This document shows positions 12,701 to 27,700 of a DNA stretch of 64,000 bases, in pieces. The notes under the pieces were generated by a model. That model did not search any database. It saw only the letters and a program-made list of their open reading frames with translations, and was not told where the DNA came from. The stretch is from Eurosta solidaginis (lineage: Eukaryota; Arthropoda; Insecta; Diptera; Tephritidae). Position 1 is the first letter of the stretch; every line of letters starts with the position of its first letter. The position numbers were made by a program, and so were the translations under genes. Where the stretch lies: assembly GCF_040869045.1 (NCBI RefSeq), contig NC_090322.1:272516662-272580661 (forward strand), given 5' to 3'.

Positions 12701-15700
12701 TTTCTCAAACAAAAACCTATTTGAATATTTTATTTTGTTTATTTCCTTGATTTCCTTTTGTTCTGATATTGATTTTTAAATATTATATTGCGCAAAAATT
12801 AAAAAAAAAATCGTGGCCGACCAGAAGAGAGAACGGTTATACAATGTAAATGTTTTTATCATGATTGCTCCTACCTCAAAATATGTTCCTAACAAAAATT
12901 TTAATTCTTCGACCTTTCCCTTCCGACTAGAACAAGGCGCAGTGGCGTAGTGAGGGGGGAGGAGCAAGGGCATGTTGCACCGGTCGCTACTCACAGGGGG
13001 GCGCCAAATGGTCCGCAAAACAGAACTTCCTGGATAATTTGTATTTTTATTAAAACTGATTTCTGGAAAATATTGATTTCTGGAAAAAATTTTCTATACT
13101 AAAAATGCATGCATATATCCGGAACAAGTAATGGAATAATTGAAAGCATATATCTTTTTTCCTCACGTTCAACGTTACGATGGAAATTATTAAATAATGC
13201 TTTAACAAAAACTGTCAAACCTGAATCTGAAACACTATGGAACGCCAGAATACAAGCGGTTAGCGTTATCATCGATGGGCAAGGGAATGTAGTAGAACAA
13301 TTAGCAGAGGACACTAACACCACAAGTGACACCAGAAGGGAAGCTACAATTCTGTTGCAAAATATACTAAGTTTTAGTTTCATAACATTAGTTCATTTCT
13401 TGTATGAAATCTTAAGGAGGATTGATCGTGTGCAGCTCAGATTACAAGATCCGGGGATGAATATTAGAGACGCGTATCATGATCTGAAATCATTAGCGAC
13501 TGAACTTTCCGAAATTCGAGACACGCTCTGTGAAGAAGCAATAGATATTGATATAGTCTTGATATAGTAAAACGTGTAAGAAGGCGCCGCGAAATACCCG
13601 GAGAATTGACTACAGATGTTGGTCTTTCCGCAGAATGTGAAACTTCTCGCGTTACCGATCGTCTCCAACAAGAAATACGTACGAGATTTACACGACTAAA
13701 TGACCTTAATTTTAAATTTGGATTTCTCTTAGACGTTGGAAATTTGTTAAACAAGGATAATGCTGATAACGACTTAGAAAGAAGTTGTAAGAACTTGGGT
13801 GAATTTTTATAGAACAGATTTCGATGGAACAGAACTTTTTATCGAAATATTTGACTGCAAAATATTACTTCGCAGTAGAAAATAAATTGAACCTAAAACT
13901 CTGTTAGAATTACTTACTTTTATAATCTCGTATGGAGAAGATGTTTTTCCAAACTTGCGAGTGGCACTTCAAATACTCTTGACTATGTCAGTATCAATTG
14001 CTAGATGCGAACGTTCATTCAGCAAACCAAAACTGATTTTGACATTATTAAGTGTGGAAAAGGAAAAATTTGAAATGATAAATTTTGCTGATATCATTGA
14101 TGTATTTGCTTACTCAAAGGCAAGAAAAATTTGCACATAGATATTAGTTTTACTAATGTAATACTAATGTATATCAGCCTACGACTTTATTGGTTTATTA
14201 ATTTTTGAGTATGTAAAATTATATTGTTTTGGTAATATAGGGGCGAATAAGTAATGCATTGCATTTGCTTTCATAACTTATGTACCTTAACGATTTCTTA
14301 TCCTGTAATCCTGTTTTCTCACCACCTCCTATATTCTCTAGCGATTATAATCTATGTACATATATATATGAAAATTAATTGCTGTACGTTAGTCCCGCTA
14401 AAACTCAAAAACGGTTTGACCGATTTCGATATTTTTTTTTTCGTTCATTTTGATTAAAGGATGGTTTGAAAAAAAAAAAATTGGAAAAGTGGGCGGGCCG
14501 GCCAATATAAATTCTATTTCGCCCAAAATCAGAACCGGCTTGGGCGGGGTGGGAGCGGGAATGGGTTTCGGACTGGGGGAAGAGATAAATGGAATAACGG
14601 ACGGACAAGACCAAGAAGAAAGATAGAAGATAAAGTAGAAGAGAAACGGATAGATAGGGAAGAAGGAAAGCGGGGTTAACTGGTTTAATGCACGCAAACC
14701 AATTGTCGGGCAGGACGAATTCTGCCGGGTACGCTAGTATAAAATACATATAAATGGTAGCTTGCCATACCTGAAATATTGTATTGATTGAGCAAATGAA
14801 TTAAGATTAAATGAATATTTATATTAATCTTCTGCGTTTCGAGATTTAATTTTGTATGATAAAACTTGCAAAAGGCATAAATCTAGATTGAAGCTCTAAG
14901 TGGAGTTGGGGTATGATATAAATACCTTTTAATTGTAATTGTTTAAATATGTACGATACGATACTATCCAATATGGAACAACAGCTGATGTAAATCGTCG
15001 AATCTATTTCAATGCAAATATTTTGAATCATGTGGAATATTATTATTTAAGTTTGTGCTTACCTAACGCAGAGAGACCTTTTGAAAGACTTTCCAATATA
15101 TAAACAAATGCACGTGGTTCCAAACTAGCTAGAAAGGTTATGTGATCTTGTGACAAGCAGTTCAGCAGTCCATAGTATGCCGAAGACAATTTTGGATATT
15201 CCTATTATTAATTATAATTTTTTCATTTAATTTAAGGTAAGCTGGAAAACATGGAATTTTGTCTAAAAATAAGTTCTAATAAATAACGCATAGAATTTAG
15301 GTAAGCGAACAAAAAAATAAAATAGATATCACCAAATGATAAATTTCAAAAAGAAAAATGTGAAAACATCAGTTTCTTTGATACGGATGCATTGATCAAA
15401 ACGTACACAACTTATTTTTAGACGAAAAGCCGTATTTGTACACCTCGCAAATGAAGTTCTTTCAGAATGAATCTATGCAACTAAAATATTCGTGCTTTAT
15501 TTCTAAAAAAATACGATTGTGATATTTTTTTTAGATATCATGAAATTGTACTGCGTTAATAGCAAAGAGGCAGTGCCCTTTAGCAATTTTAATGCCAATA
15601 AATTTCAACGGGTACAACAAATACTCATTCAATAATGTATAGTGAAAGATAAAGCAGGGTTTTAAATTTGATGTTTACTTGAAAATTCGTAACTTTTACA

Positions 15701-18700
15701 AATAAAAATTTAATTTTCTCCAAATTAACTTTTTACACTTTACTACCTTTTTGCTATGGACGGCAGTGTAGGTACGTGTTTTATGATCATCATAAACACA
15801 TATAAAAAATAAATAAATAAATACACGCGCGATGACCTCAGAAGAGGTTTTAGGCCGAGCTGCTTTTCCAATTTGAGTCATGCTCCTTTTGAATTTTTCC
15901 TTCAAATTGGCGGGACGGGACCTACATGTTTTACGCCGACTCCGAACCGCATTTGCAAGCCAGATGAGTTTTCACTGAGAAGCTATCCATGGCAGAAATA
16001 CGCTCGGAGTGATTGCCAAAACCTTTTCTTCTAATTGAAAAAACCTGTTTCTAAATTTTTGATTTTGCTTTGGCCGGTGATCGAACTCAGGATCTTCGGT
16101 GTGGTAGGCGGAGCACGCTACCACCACACCACGGCGGCCGCCACATATCAAAAATTAAATTAATTGACATTTACGAACCGAACACTTCAACCTAACATAT
16201 ATGCAATATACCTAGTCTTAAAAGAGTGCAGAGAAATTTTCTGAATTTAAATTTGATTTCTTAAATTTGAGATGGAGGTTCTCAACGTATTTTTTATTGT
16301 AATTTACTGAATATTAATAACCTTAATTTAAATTGCAAATGCTGAACTTAAATTGTAATTTTCCGAGTTTGAAATAAAAATTCGAAACTAAACTACAATT
16401 TTTGACTTGATTGTAATTTTCTGAGCTTAAGGTTAAAATTCCGAACTTGAATTGTATATTTATTAATTTTATTTGCAAAATTCTGAACTGGTATTATAAA
16501 TTTCTGAATTTGAAATGCAACTTTGTGAACTTGAAAATGAAATTCTGAACTTAAATTTTAATGTTCTGGAAAAAAGAACTTGAAATTTGTATAACTGCGC
16601 TATACCAGCCATATTACTAATTTGTGAGACCCTAAGTAAGCTCCATATACACTCGATAAAAAAATGTATGGGCATATTGGCGTTTCAGAAAAATTCGATT
16701 TGAAATATCCCAGTTAATTTTAGTGTAAAAACAGCGTTATGCGCATATATAATTAAATTTAAACTAACCAATAAATCATTTTGCTGTATTGACATAATAA
16801 GCTTTGCAGCAATATTAAGAACATTGTCAAGTGTATCATCGCCGTACAGCTTAAAAACACCAAAATTTACGTAATTTCCGCCCAAAGCATTTTTCAAAAT
16901 CAAAAAACATATCGAAATGCCTTTCAAGCGCATCGGATATTGTTGATCTCTGGGCACATCGATGTGTAATATACGATTACCGTATATGCATATAAGTTTT
17001 GACGCTTCACGAAATAAAAGAATTCCCATCGGGCTTGATACGTTGCCTTGAAGACGTTGTGTGCGGCAATGTACAAGCTCAGCAAATAATTTCAGTACAG
17101 GCGTTGTGACGGCGGGATCGTGGGCCCATAATTCCACAGCGCGTATTAATATAGGTAAATAATCAGCGTAGTATAACCACTCAAAAAGCATGGTATATGG
17201 TATACGAGCATTTAATGGCTGAGCTAACCCACGTAAATCTCGCGCTAAACCAATTATTGCTTTTTTGGCTTCCTCATTAGGAAAACTATTAGCATCCATT
17301 AGTACGTTGCCTAGTGACTCAAATTGATCTGAAAGTAAAAAGGTGTTGTTAATTGGTAGTTTGTTATAATCGCAATTTTAGCTTGAATGAGAAATTTCAA
17401 TTAATTTACACACATGCAAAGATTCTGGTTATTATAGTACAGGAAGGGCGTAACTTCCATTTACAACATTTAAATGATAGCTATCAGGCATATTCTCAAA
17501 ATCGTTTTTGATCAATATTTTCGTTTTTTTTTTTTTTGTTTTTTTGTTTTAAAGTCATTTAACATGTTCTGTAAATCCTTAAATGTTTTCTTGTCCCAAT
17601 AAACCTCAAAAAAGTGGACTTCAAGAACATTTTCAAATAAGTACCGAGTTGTGTCAAAGCAATTAATACTTATAATTTTACCCAGGTACCCAGGCATTAC
17701 CATTTGTAAATTATAAAGCTACAATGCTAAAACTACTATGCTCGCAAGGACGACTAAAAATATATATTTAACAAATTAAAAAATGGGGTGGCAACGCCTA
17801 CCTAGGCAGCTCAAACCTTTGGAAGAAAGCCTTGCGTCGACTTAAGTTAAGATATCTCAAGACAGATAGATAGATTAGATTTGCTATGCACTTTTTTTGA
17901 CAAGGGAACCGATACACAAAAAATCGGCAAATGAGAAGTTGCGTGCAAAAAGCGATCTTCTTTGAAAGTTATGTTTTGAGGTTTTCGTCTTTTAAATATT
18001 TGAGGTGGTATGGCATTTTCGTTGTTATAGTTTTTGTAACATTTTCTTAACATAAAGTTTATTTCATATATAATCCTTCCAATGTATATGTTGACAAAAT
18101 CTATTTTTCACAAAAATGGCGAAATAATTTGGGATAGATGTTACCTTTTTGCATATAACATAGAAGCTACAGTGGTACATCAATGAAGTTCTTGTATTTC
18201 TCACTTCCTATGTAAAAAGGGTCAAATATAGAGTTTCAGCGAAATCGGGAGACATTTACATAAGTTGTTTGAGAAGATACACTGTATATTCGTAACTAAA
18301 TTTTTTTTTGTAAGATCGAAACAAAAGCCAGCACAGAGCTCGACATTTGCGACATCACGAACTCCGTTTCAGAGCTATACAAAAAATATTTGGTGTGGGT
18401 ATTAAACTGGACCTATTCTTCCTATAAGGATCTTCGTCCCTTGATTCCTTTTTGCATCCAACTCCTCAATTACGATCCAGTGAATATTGGTGAAGAACTA
18501 GATCGGAAACTTCGCAGTAAAGAAGATATTGTGACGAACATTAGCATCACTAAGCTGATACTAAATAAATAATCACGCAACAATACAAAAAAAAACATGA
18601 AGCGAGCCACTGGTGTACATGAACACATAAATCATCATTTATACACATACATTAGGCCGGGTCGATTTGTGGGGAGGCAAAAAAATCGCACATTGCTCTA

Positions 18701-21700
18701 TGAAAATCATATTCTAGGGATCAAAATAAGAAACTTTGCCGAAGGCACCATACCTCTAAAACGAATTCTGATGTCCCCCCTTTGGGTCGCAGGGGCAAAT
18801 TTTGAAAAATCCCACTTTGAAATGCCTATGTTTTTTCTTTTTGGAGTTTATTTTTCTCTTTAGGAATTTATTTAGTCAGAACATATGTAAATGAAAAAAT
18901 GAATTTAACTTAGTAATAGAAAATAAATTAAAAAAAATTATTAGAAATTAGCGTTTTTACAACCCCCTTTTAAAACCAAGGCATCACTGTGATGCATTTG
19001 CATGTCGTAAACATAGTTGTGTGGGTTTTTATTCAACCGTTTTAAAAAATTAAGGTATCACTGTAACACGTAAAATTGCTTGTGTTGTTTTTTTAAGGCA
19101 CCACAAGACACAGCAGTTAGAATTGAAATTGCCCCTACCCAAAAGTTCGACCCAAAGGGGGGGGGGGGGGGGGGGGGGCATCAGAATTTGTTTTAGAGGT
19201 ATGGTTCCTTCGGCAAAGTTTCTTATTTTGATCCCTAGAATACGATTTTCACAGAGCAATGAGCGATTTTTAAATCGACCCGCCCTAAAATACATACTAG
19301 GCAACGAAGAGATACTCACAGACTCATGTAGCCATCAGCCGAAGTTGGTTCTCACACATGCACACGCATATATGTAGCTCAATTACCAAGCAGGAGATAC
19401 AGCAGAAGGCGAAACGTCTAGACTTTAGTAGAAATATGCGAATGAAGCGACGAAATATGCGAATTATAAGTGTTATTGTGAAGTACTTTCAAAGCAGTCT
19501 AATAAAGACCATTTTGCATTATTGAATATTGGAGTCATTTATTCAACAGTTTAGCGATTCAAACGTAAGCAGAAGGTTTGGAATAAGCGGATTTTGCCAA
19601 AATTCGTTACAATATTAAACATCTGTTGTTTGTTTCTGATAAGCTGTTAATATCAAAATTCATCAACATTATGTCTGTGTTCAAGGACACATTTTTTGCT
19701 GAGCTTTGATCCACTTTTGTGAAGGAAGTGTTTAAAAAATTTTATGTTCTTTTTATTTACAGTTTAAAAGCGCTCATAAATATGAGCCCAATAGGACTCT
19801 GCAATATAGACGAAAATGAGTTTCAGAATTTAAAAAAAGTATATATCATAAATGATAACAAATTTTGAGCCTCATGCAAAGAGCGTACCAAATCCAAAAT
19901 GAATCAAAAGTGGGTCCTAAATCGGAGCGTTTACGTTCTTTATGAGCTCATTTAAGAGTCAGAATTTCATATATGAGCCTGAATATGATTCATATATGAC
20001 ACATACTGGCGTCATAAACAGCTCATTTTCGAAACTTTTTTTTTAACCATTTATGAATCTTACAAGTCTCATACATATTTAATTCCCTCAAACATTCTAG
20101 GAGCGCTCATAATTTAGGAATCCGTTTGAGTCCGAAATATGTGAAAAATGTGAGCATCAGACATTATCAAATAGGAGCAAGGCGAATCTATACAAGGTGA
20201 TGGCAAAGCGAATTCAACCAATTCGCCGTGCAGAAGAATGTCAAGTCAAAAGAAAATTGTCATTAATTTCGATTAACTGACATGTTGATGTACGTACAAA
20301 GGCGTTGTATGGAAAATAATCAAGAAGAAGCAATCAGCTGTTGGGATAGCAACACCTGGAATTGAATTCGCCTTGTATAGGAGTCTTTTATAACCCGGAA
20401 ATGATGAAACATTCGAGCCTTATGCCTAGAGTGTTCAGCAAAGAAAGTAACTTCAGAAAAAGTTACTTCGCCCCCCCCCCCCCCGCGGGTTAGGGGGTTA
20501 GAATAAATCGCGGCACACCTACCGTAAGAGCCGTCGTAAGAGCCGACTAAAATACCAAATAGATTCAAGGGGTTGTGTAGCGCAACCCTTTCAAGGTGTT
20601 GCCAGCGTAAATGAAAGAAGGCGGATACCGGACGACCATTGTAAGAAAAGAAATACACTCATTTTCGGCTCTTAAATAAGCTCATAACGAGTGTAAGCAC
20701 TCCAATTTAGATGTTTTTTATAACACTTTTTTAAGTCGGAATGTTTGCTGGCTCTCATTTTCGTTTCGAATTACAATTTTTTTACGTTCGGAAAGGGTTA
20801 TTGAAATTAGGGAAGCATATACGAAGCGTTGATTGGAACAATGCTGCTTAGGAAAAGGCTTAAGTCTCTATATGTATGTCATAATGAGGAGGCAGTTACG
20901 CGGTCAAAATTCATCAAAAATGTCCGGAGCATTTACGCTTCTGAGAAGTAAGCAACAATAAAATGAACAAAGAATATGTCCATGTTGAACAGTGTTGCGG
21001 CCGGGGTATGCTTGAAAATTAACAGGCGTTCGAACTCGTGTTATTGACCTAATATGCCCTGAATATGCTCTGTTTTATTTCCTAAATAATTATAATGTTA
21101 CAACATATGTATAAAATACAAGTACTGAAAATAAACTTACGTTTTGGTTTTTCGCCTTCCGTCTAGCTCGCCGCTCAAGTTCGTTTTAATCGATTGCAAT
21201 GAAATACAAAACTTTGACAAAGGCGAAGGGAGTTGCCAGATGGGCCAAATTTATAAGATTGTTTCCATTAGTACAAAGTGTAGAGAACAGGGTAATACAA
21301 ATATGAAAACAGGTAATACAAACATAAAGAACAGAATAATGCAAACATAAGTAACGACTAAACTACTTCAACGATTCTCGCCAACAAACAGGAAAGCAGG
21401 AAACGCTACAATCAATGATGTACATATTCAATTTTTATTCAAATGAAACATTTTCCATAAAAATAGAATAAAAATCTGTTCCAAACATGCTTTGTTAAAT
21501 ATACATTCTCAGCTATTTGCATACGGCTCATAATTTGTATCATTTTGGTGTCAGAAACCTCAATTCTTGCTCTACGATTCATGGAATAACTATATTTTCT
21601 GTTTATTACGCCTTTTTTTCCAAATTCCCAAATTTTGAGAGTGTGATATGGGGTTAAATTGAAATTAACAAAAAAAGCAAATACAACACAGTAGTCCAGC

Positions 21701-24700
21701 GGTAAGGAGACTGTAAGTTTCAGCAAGTTTAAAATCTTGGTGAAACCTTTGGAAAAAAATCATTACGTAATTGCCTGACGTTGAAATGGTACCATCGCAA
21801 TATGCCAGTAAATGTTTCCCGGCTTTCAGTTTTCCGCAGTAGAACAAATATAATAATTGAATAACAACTATTATTAACCGGTGTTAAGCTCGTTAATTAT
21901 TGAATATTAAGTAAAATTGAGCACACCATTTAACATATAAAGCAGTTATTTTCCTTTAGTCGTCTTATGATGATGTGATTGTTTTAAATTCCACACCGGC
22001 CAATATTATTGATTTTATCATTCACAAGTTTTAGTATATTTACATACATTAGGGTGGTCAATATAAACTAAATAAACGATTCCCAGTCACACCGCTTCTG
22101 CATTACTGAATGAATAATGAACTATTAAAGTCTAGAATAACTTGCGATCTGCCTTCAACTCTTGTGAATGTAAAGGCACTAAAATGAGATTTACTGCTTT
22201 TTAATTGTTTTTTCATAGAAAATTCTTTTGCTTTGAAATCTTTTTGATCGTAAAATTTTGTTATAATGGTAGTATGTTTAATGATAACTCTTATTAAGGA
22301 TATTCGAAATATAAAACAGATCTTAGATGTTGTTTTATCTTTTAATTTCAATTTTTAATGATTAATTGCATAGTTAATGAGTAAATTAAAGTCACAGGAA
22401 TGTATTGGCATCAAAATTCATAAAAGGCGGTAACTAAACTATGGGCGGTATAGAAGAAAATATCCAATATAAATTTTGGTCCTTATCGGAAACGTGGCAA
22501 TCACGCGGACTAAAATTTATATAAGATAATTTTGATTTAGGTTTCACCGTCTGAAGTGGTGTGACTGGGTGAAATGGTTTATTGAATTTATAAGAACCAC
22601 TCTTATATATATAAACTGCCGTCCTTAAAAAGAATGTGGGTATCTATATTCTTACTCAAACTGACATGTTGAACTTAACTTGATTGTAACTTTCCAACAT
22701 ATGCTGTTTTTTTTGTTTCAAATAAGCATAATGGACTCATTTGGATGTGATCTTTCTATTTATGCAAAAAAAATTTCAAATTTGAACACCTCATGCGCAG
22801 ATGCCAACATTCTTTATTAGGACGGCGGTATACGAGTCAAAATAAGCAGGGATAATGTTCAACACAAAAAGTTATCTTAATACTTATGAAAAAAAGATTT
22901 TAATATTATTGAATTATTTTGATCACTTTTGAATTTTGAATCAAGTAAATTTTTTTGGCTTGTCTGATCTAAAGAAGAGCAAAACTGTAAAATAAAATCT
23001 TTTATTTGCACCTTAAATATACATTAGATCAGACAGCTAGAAAAAATTTACTTGATCCAAAAAGATTTTAAATCCAATATATCCTCAGATTTTTTCCTTT
23101 ATATAATTATGATAGTGCTGTCTCCATTTCAAAGCACAGCACTGCATGTTTTTGGGAGTTTCCATTGTAACGGTCGCAATGTTGTGGAAATCTTTTATAA
23201 TTTTAAAGAAAACTGTCAAAATTATGGTTGGATTATTATACGCAAGAATTACTGCAAGAAGTAAGAAATATATACAGCCTAATTTAAAACAAAAATTTCT
23301 TTGTGATTTTTTCCCAGCTCCCATTGCCTTTATTCTGAGTACAGCCTCCTTGGGCATTTTTTCACTTTCCCCTTTCCTCTTAATCTGAAAAATGTTCAAA
23401 AAAGTGAAAACCGATTAAGGGACAAAGTAGGTATTAAATGTGAGTGAAAGTAAGCTGTCGCTGCGAGTTTTTAGAAGTTTTTTCACTTGTTAAATTGAAT
23501 CGAACGCAGCAAAAAAAGCAAATTTGTTTTATATTTAATGAAAATACACTAAAATACATTTCTATTCTAATATAATACTCATACTTTAAGGTCAGAAAGT
23601 AAACCTAAGCAACAGATAGAGCTGTTAGTTAAGGAGGGATTTCTTTTAAAGAAGGTGAAGAAAATATTTAATGAGATTTTGGCCCACAGCTACAGAAGAG
23701 CTTAACTTGTCAGGGCCGCCTGCAAAATGCATTGCTGAATGGAAGTAATTGATGCTGATGAGCATATAATTCATCATTCATTCTATCCACAACCATATAA
23801 AGCGCAATACTAAACGTTGTTTTTATATTTCTTCAATTTGATACAAAGTCGTCATAAGAATTAAACTTTTGAATTTTTTTAAACAAGAATAGAAATGCGC
23901 TATGAAGTGTCATTTGGGAAAACAGCTAACTTCGAATTTCTATTCTCATATAATTTTTCTATCTTAAAGAAAAGAATTGGAGGATTCTTCCAGCGGGAAT
24001 GAAAAAAAAATCGTGAGAGCGAATGTTCAGAATTGACAGTCAGGTAAATTAAATTAAAAAAATTAATTAGTAGTGCCCGGAAGAGAGAACAGTTTCGACA
24101 TTATAAAATTGATAAATTGTGGGGAACTCATTTCCATACGTACCCTGCACAATTTTTCGACTAAACTCATAACTAAATCATCCTTAACATATATTAATTT
24201 CAAATGGTTCCTATGATATTGCGTTTAAAGAAACGACACTTTTTGATCGTTTTTGTTTTATAAGCATTTTAAAATGTAACAGTTCCTTTTGTGAGATATC
24301 CATATTGGCGTAAAATATCTTTTCCTTTCACGGTCGCCACAACATGTATAGATATATAGAATATTATGTTTATTATTCTATATTTATTAACTCAAATAAA
24401 AACTAAAACTAAAAAGAACAATGTCTTATCTTAAAAGGGAAAGTCCCAAATTATATATGCGTTGAAATTCAAAGTATTACTAGACGTTGGCTGAAGTTGC
24501 TAAAACTCAGCTGTTCTATGATGTTGCCACATATTGCGGCAGTGTTCGATTTGGGTAACTACACCACCACCTTTCCAGAAAATCCGCCGATGTGCTGGCA
24601 TCAATACTTGTGGCTTGTGTTATTGCTGCTAATTCATCTCTAGGGAAATAAGCTGGTTTAAGTCTATCGATGGATACGGTTACCGGCCTCGAACCAATCA

Positions 24701-27700
24701 TTATCGTGTATGTCTTGGGGTAGATATCTGTTAACAACCAGATATGGCCCGTCGTAACGTGCTTTCAACGGCTTTTTAATTGTATCGTCGCGTAGAAAAA
24801 CATGACTACAAAAGCGCAGATCCTTGGGGACAAATACTGCAGGTTTACCATGCTGTGACGTTTGTATTGGTCGAACGGTCTCGAAATGCTGTCGTAGTTC
24901 TCGTAAAAAATTATGTTGGTCCTCCTCCGAGTACATTATGTCACAAGGAAGCCGAATAAGTTGGCCATAAATCATCTGTGCCACAGATACTCCCAAGTAT
25001 TCCTTAACAGCTGTTCTTAACCCCAGAAGGCAGAGAGGCACAGTTCCACCCAGTTTGCATCCGCTGCATGACATATAAGGGCTGCCTTTACAACTCGGTG
25101 CCATCTTTCCACCATACCGTTTGCTTGTGGATGGTAGCTGGTGGTATGTATAGGTTTGACTCCTAAAAGTTTGGTCAACTCCCTAAACAAAGCGCTTTCA
25201 AATTGACGTCCCTGGTCTGTGGTAATAAACTTCGGTGTACCGAACCGGCTTATCCAACCATTGAGGAACTCTCTGGCAACCGTCTCCGCTGTCATGTCCG
25301 TCAAAGGAATCACTTCCAACCACCTTGAGAACCGGTCCACACATGTGAGACAGTATGTGAAACCTCTTGACTGAGTGAAGGGTCCAACTATGTCCACGTT
25401 GACATGCTCAAATCTTCCTTTTGGAAATGCGAATTGTTCTACCTCTGCTTTCGTGTGCCGTGAGATTTTGCATCGTTGACACGCTGGGCAACTGCGTACC
25501 CAACTGCGTATGTCCGAACCCATTCTCTTCCATACATAGCTTTTCGTTATCAATTTAAAAGTTAATTTCGCTCCTGGGTGGGCCAAACCGTGACAAGCAT
25601 TAAATATCACTTGTCGTAACACTTTTGGCATGTATGGTGTTGATGTCGGTGTTCCACTAACTGCAACGAGGTTTGTTCGCCATCAAGTAATCCTTTAAGT
25701 TCGTTACATTTTGTTTGCTCGTCATGCAATTGTTGTATATCTACTGGCGTCGGTAGTGAAAAGGTCTCGACCCTTGAGAGCATATCGGCTACAATATTAT
25801 CCGCGCCGCTGATGTGTCGTATGTCCGAAGAAAACTGACTAATGAAATTAAGCTGTCGTGTCTGCCGTGGTGAAGGTTTCTCCCACTTCTGTTCCAATGC
25901 ATGTGTCAACGGTTTGTGATCCGTGAAAATAATGAAAGCTGTTCCCTCTAAATGATAACGGAAATGCCGTATTGCCTTGTAAATTGCTGTTAGTTCACGA
26001 TCGTAAGCGCTATAGCGTTGTTCTCTTGGGGTAAACTTTTGTGAGAAAAAACCTAATGGCATCCATTTACCCTTAACTAATTGCTGTAGCATTATTAAAG
26101 CTATTGTGGCACCTTTCATGGGGAACGCAAGAAGGGCCGCTTCTGACAATTGTTATTTCAGTCTCTCGAATGCTTCTGTTGTTTCTCTCGTCCAACAGAT
26201 CTCGGTTTTATCTCTTTTCTTACATGGTCCCATTAATTCCTGTAAAGATGCCTCGGTGGCCGCAGCGTGGGGCAAAAATCGCCTATAAAAATTTACTGTC
26301 CCCAGAAACCTTCTCAACTCGTGCACTTCCTTCGGCTTTTTGCACTGTAGAATACCTTTGACCTTCTGTGGCAGCCGTCGGCTAAGTGTCCTAAAAACTC
26401 CACTTTTTTTAAACCTAGTTGACATTTTTCGGCGTTGATAACTAACCCCCTCTCGCGGTAACGATCAAAAAGCTGTTTGAGATGCTCCGCATGTTCCTCT
26501 AGCGACGTGGAAGCTACGAGTGCATCATCTAGGTATGGAAATACAAAAGATAAACCTTTTACTGTTTCGTCAATGTAGCGTTGGAACGTTTGGGCAGCAT
26601 TCCTTAACCCGAAAATCATATATTTAAACTCAAATAGTCCGAACGGCGTTAGAATAGCTGTCTTTGGCACGTCTGCCGGGTGCACTGGGATCTGGTGGTA
26701 TGCCTTCTTGCAATCTATTGCCGAAAAAAAAATTTTCCCGAACAATTCACCACTTAAGTCCTGTATATGCCGCACTGTTTTCGCGTTCAATCTCCTATAA
26801 TCGCCGCAAGGCCGCCACGTCCCGTTTGATTTCTGCACCATGTGCAACGGGCTCGCCCATTGACTACTTGAGCGCTGACAAATCCCGCGTTCGATTAGGT
26901 ACTCAAACTCTTTCTTCGCACATTCCAGTTTTAGAGGAGAAAGTCGCCGCACCCCTCGTGTCTCTATATGGTGATGGACTGCTTTCGTGGGTCTATTGGC
27001 CTTGGGCAAGTCATTAGTAAGATCAGGATAACGTGATAAGATCGCATGATAGGGATTAGTTCCCTTTAAAGAGAGTACACTATGTGACGGCAGTATGATT
27101 TGGCAAAGCGCCCGAGTATGCGTTGCTTGATCGATGATAGCTTTGTTTTTTAAATCCATCAACACGTCGTAGAGTCTTAGGAAATCCGCACCTTATGAAA
27201 CACCACTTAAATGGCCGTTGTAGGCCGAGATCTAATGTTATCTGTCGTTTGCCAAATGTATTAATTGTGGTATTGTTCGCAGCAACCAGTTGCATTGCTT
27301 TTGGTTGCATACTCTCACCGTGACGTTTGGGTACAACCGAAACTTCGGCGCCCGTGTCGATGAGAAATTTCATTGAGGGCGTTCTGCTTCGAATGTAAAG
27401 GCGGCTGGAGTTCATATCCTCCTCCGACATAGCCGCTTTGTACGGAGGGCTGACTAGTTTTCCCAAAGCTTTTGTATGAAAGCGCATGGTGGCCGACACC
27501 GTGTTGCGTTCTTGCCGAAAATATGATGATATCAACAGATATCGCGGTTTGTATCCCGTGTGTCCTCACTGCGTGAGCTGGTCGGTCGTGCTTGTTGCCG
27601 AGGCGCTCCGATCCGTTGCTGTATATACGTTACCTCCCGCTTCTCTAAACGATCTAGCCTATCCACCAACTCTGAAATGGCTGCTGTTACATAGTCACTT

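Noticed and set aside
14398..14749. Pro-rich minus-strand ORFs of about 100 codons
   Set aside because: They lie within the Helitron and its low-complexity purine tract; no family features, and two frames are open at once.
16060..16142. Possible tRNA gene on the minus strand
   Set aside because: A and B boxes are present but no cloverleaf closes, and the sequence continues into a repeat body with a tail and duplications; it is the SINE head.
19157..19180. Run of more than 20 G as a possible structured element
   Set aside because: The other MITE copies have short runs here; most likely slippage or a sequencing artefact.
23085..23399. 104-codon ORF with a hydrophobic segment
   Set aside because: No recognisable domain, an overlapping opposite ORF is equally open, and it lies in AT-rich intron; insufficient support.
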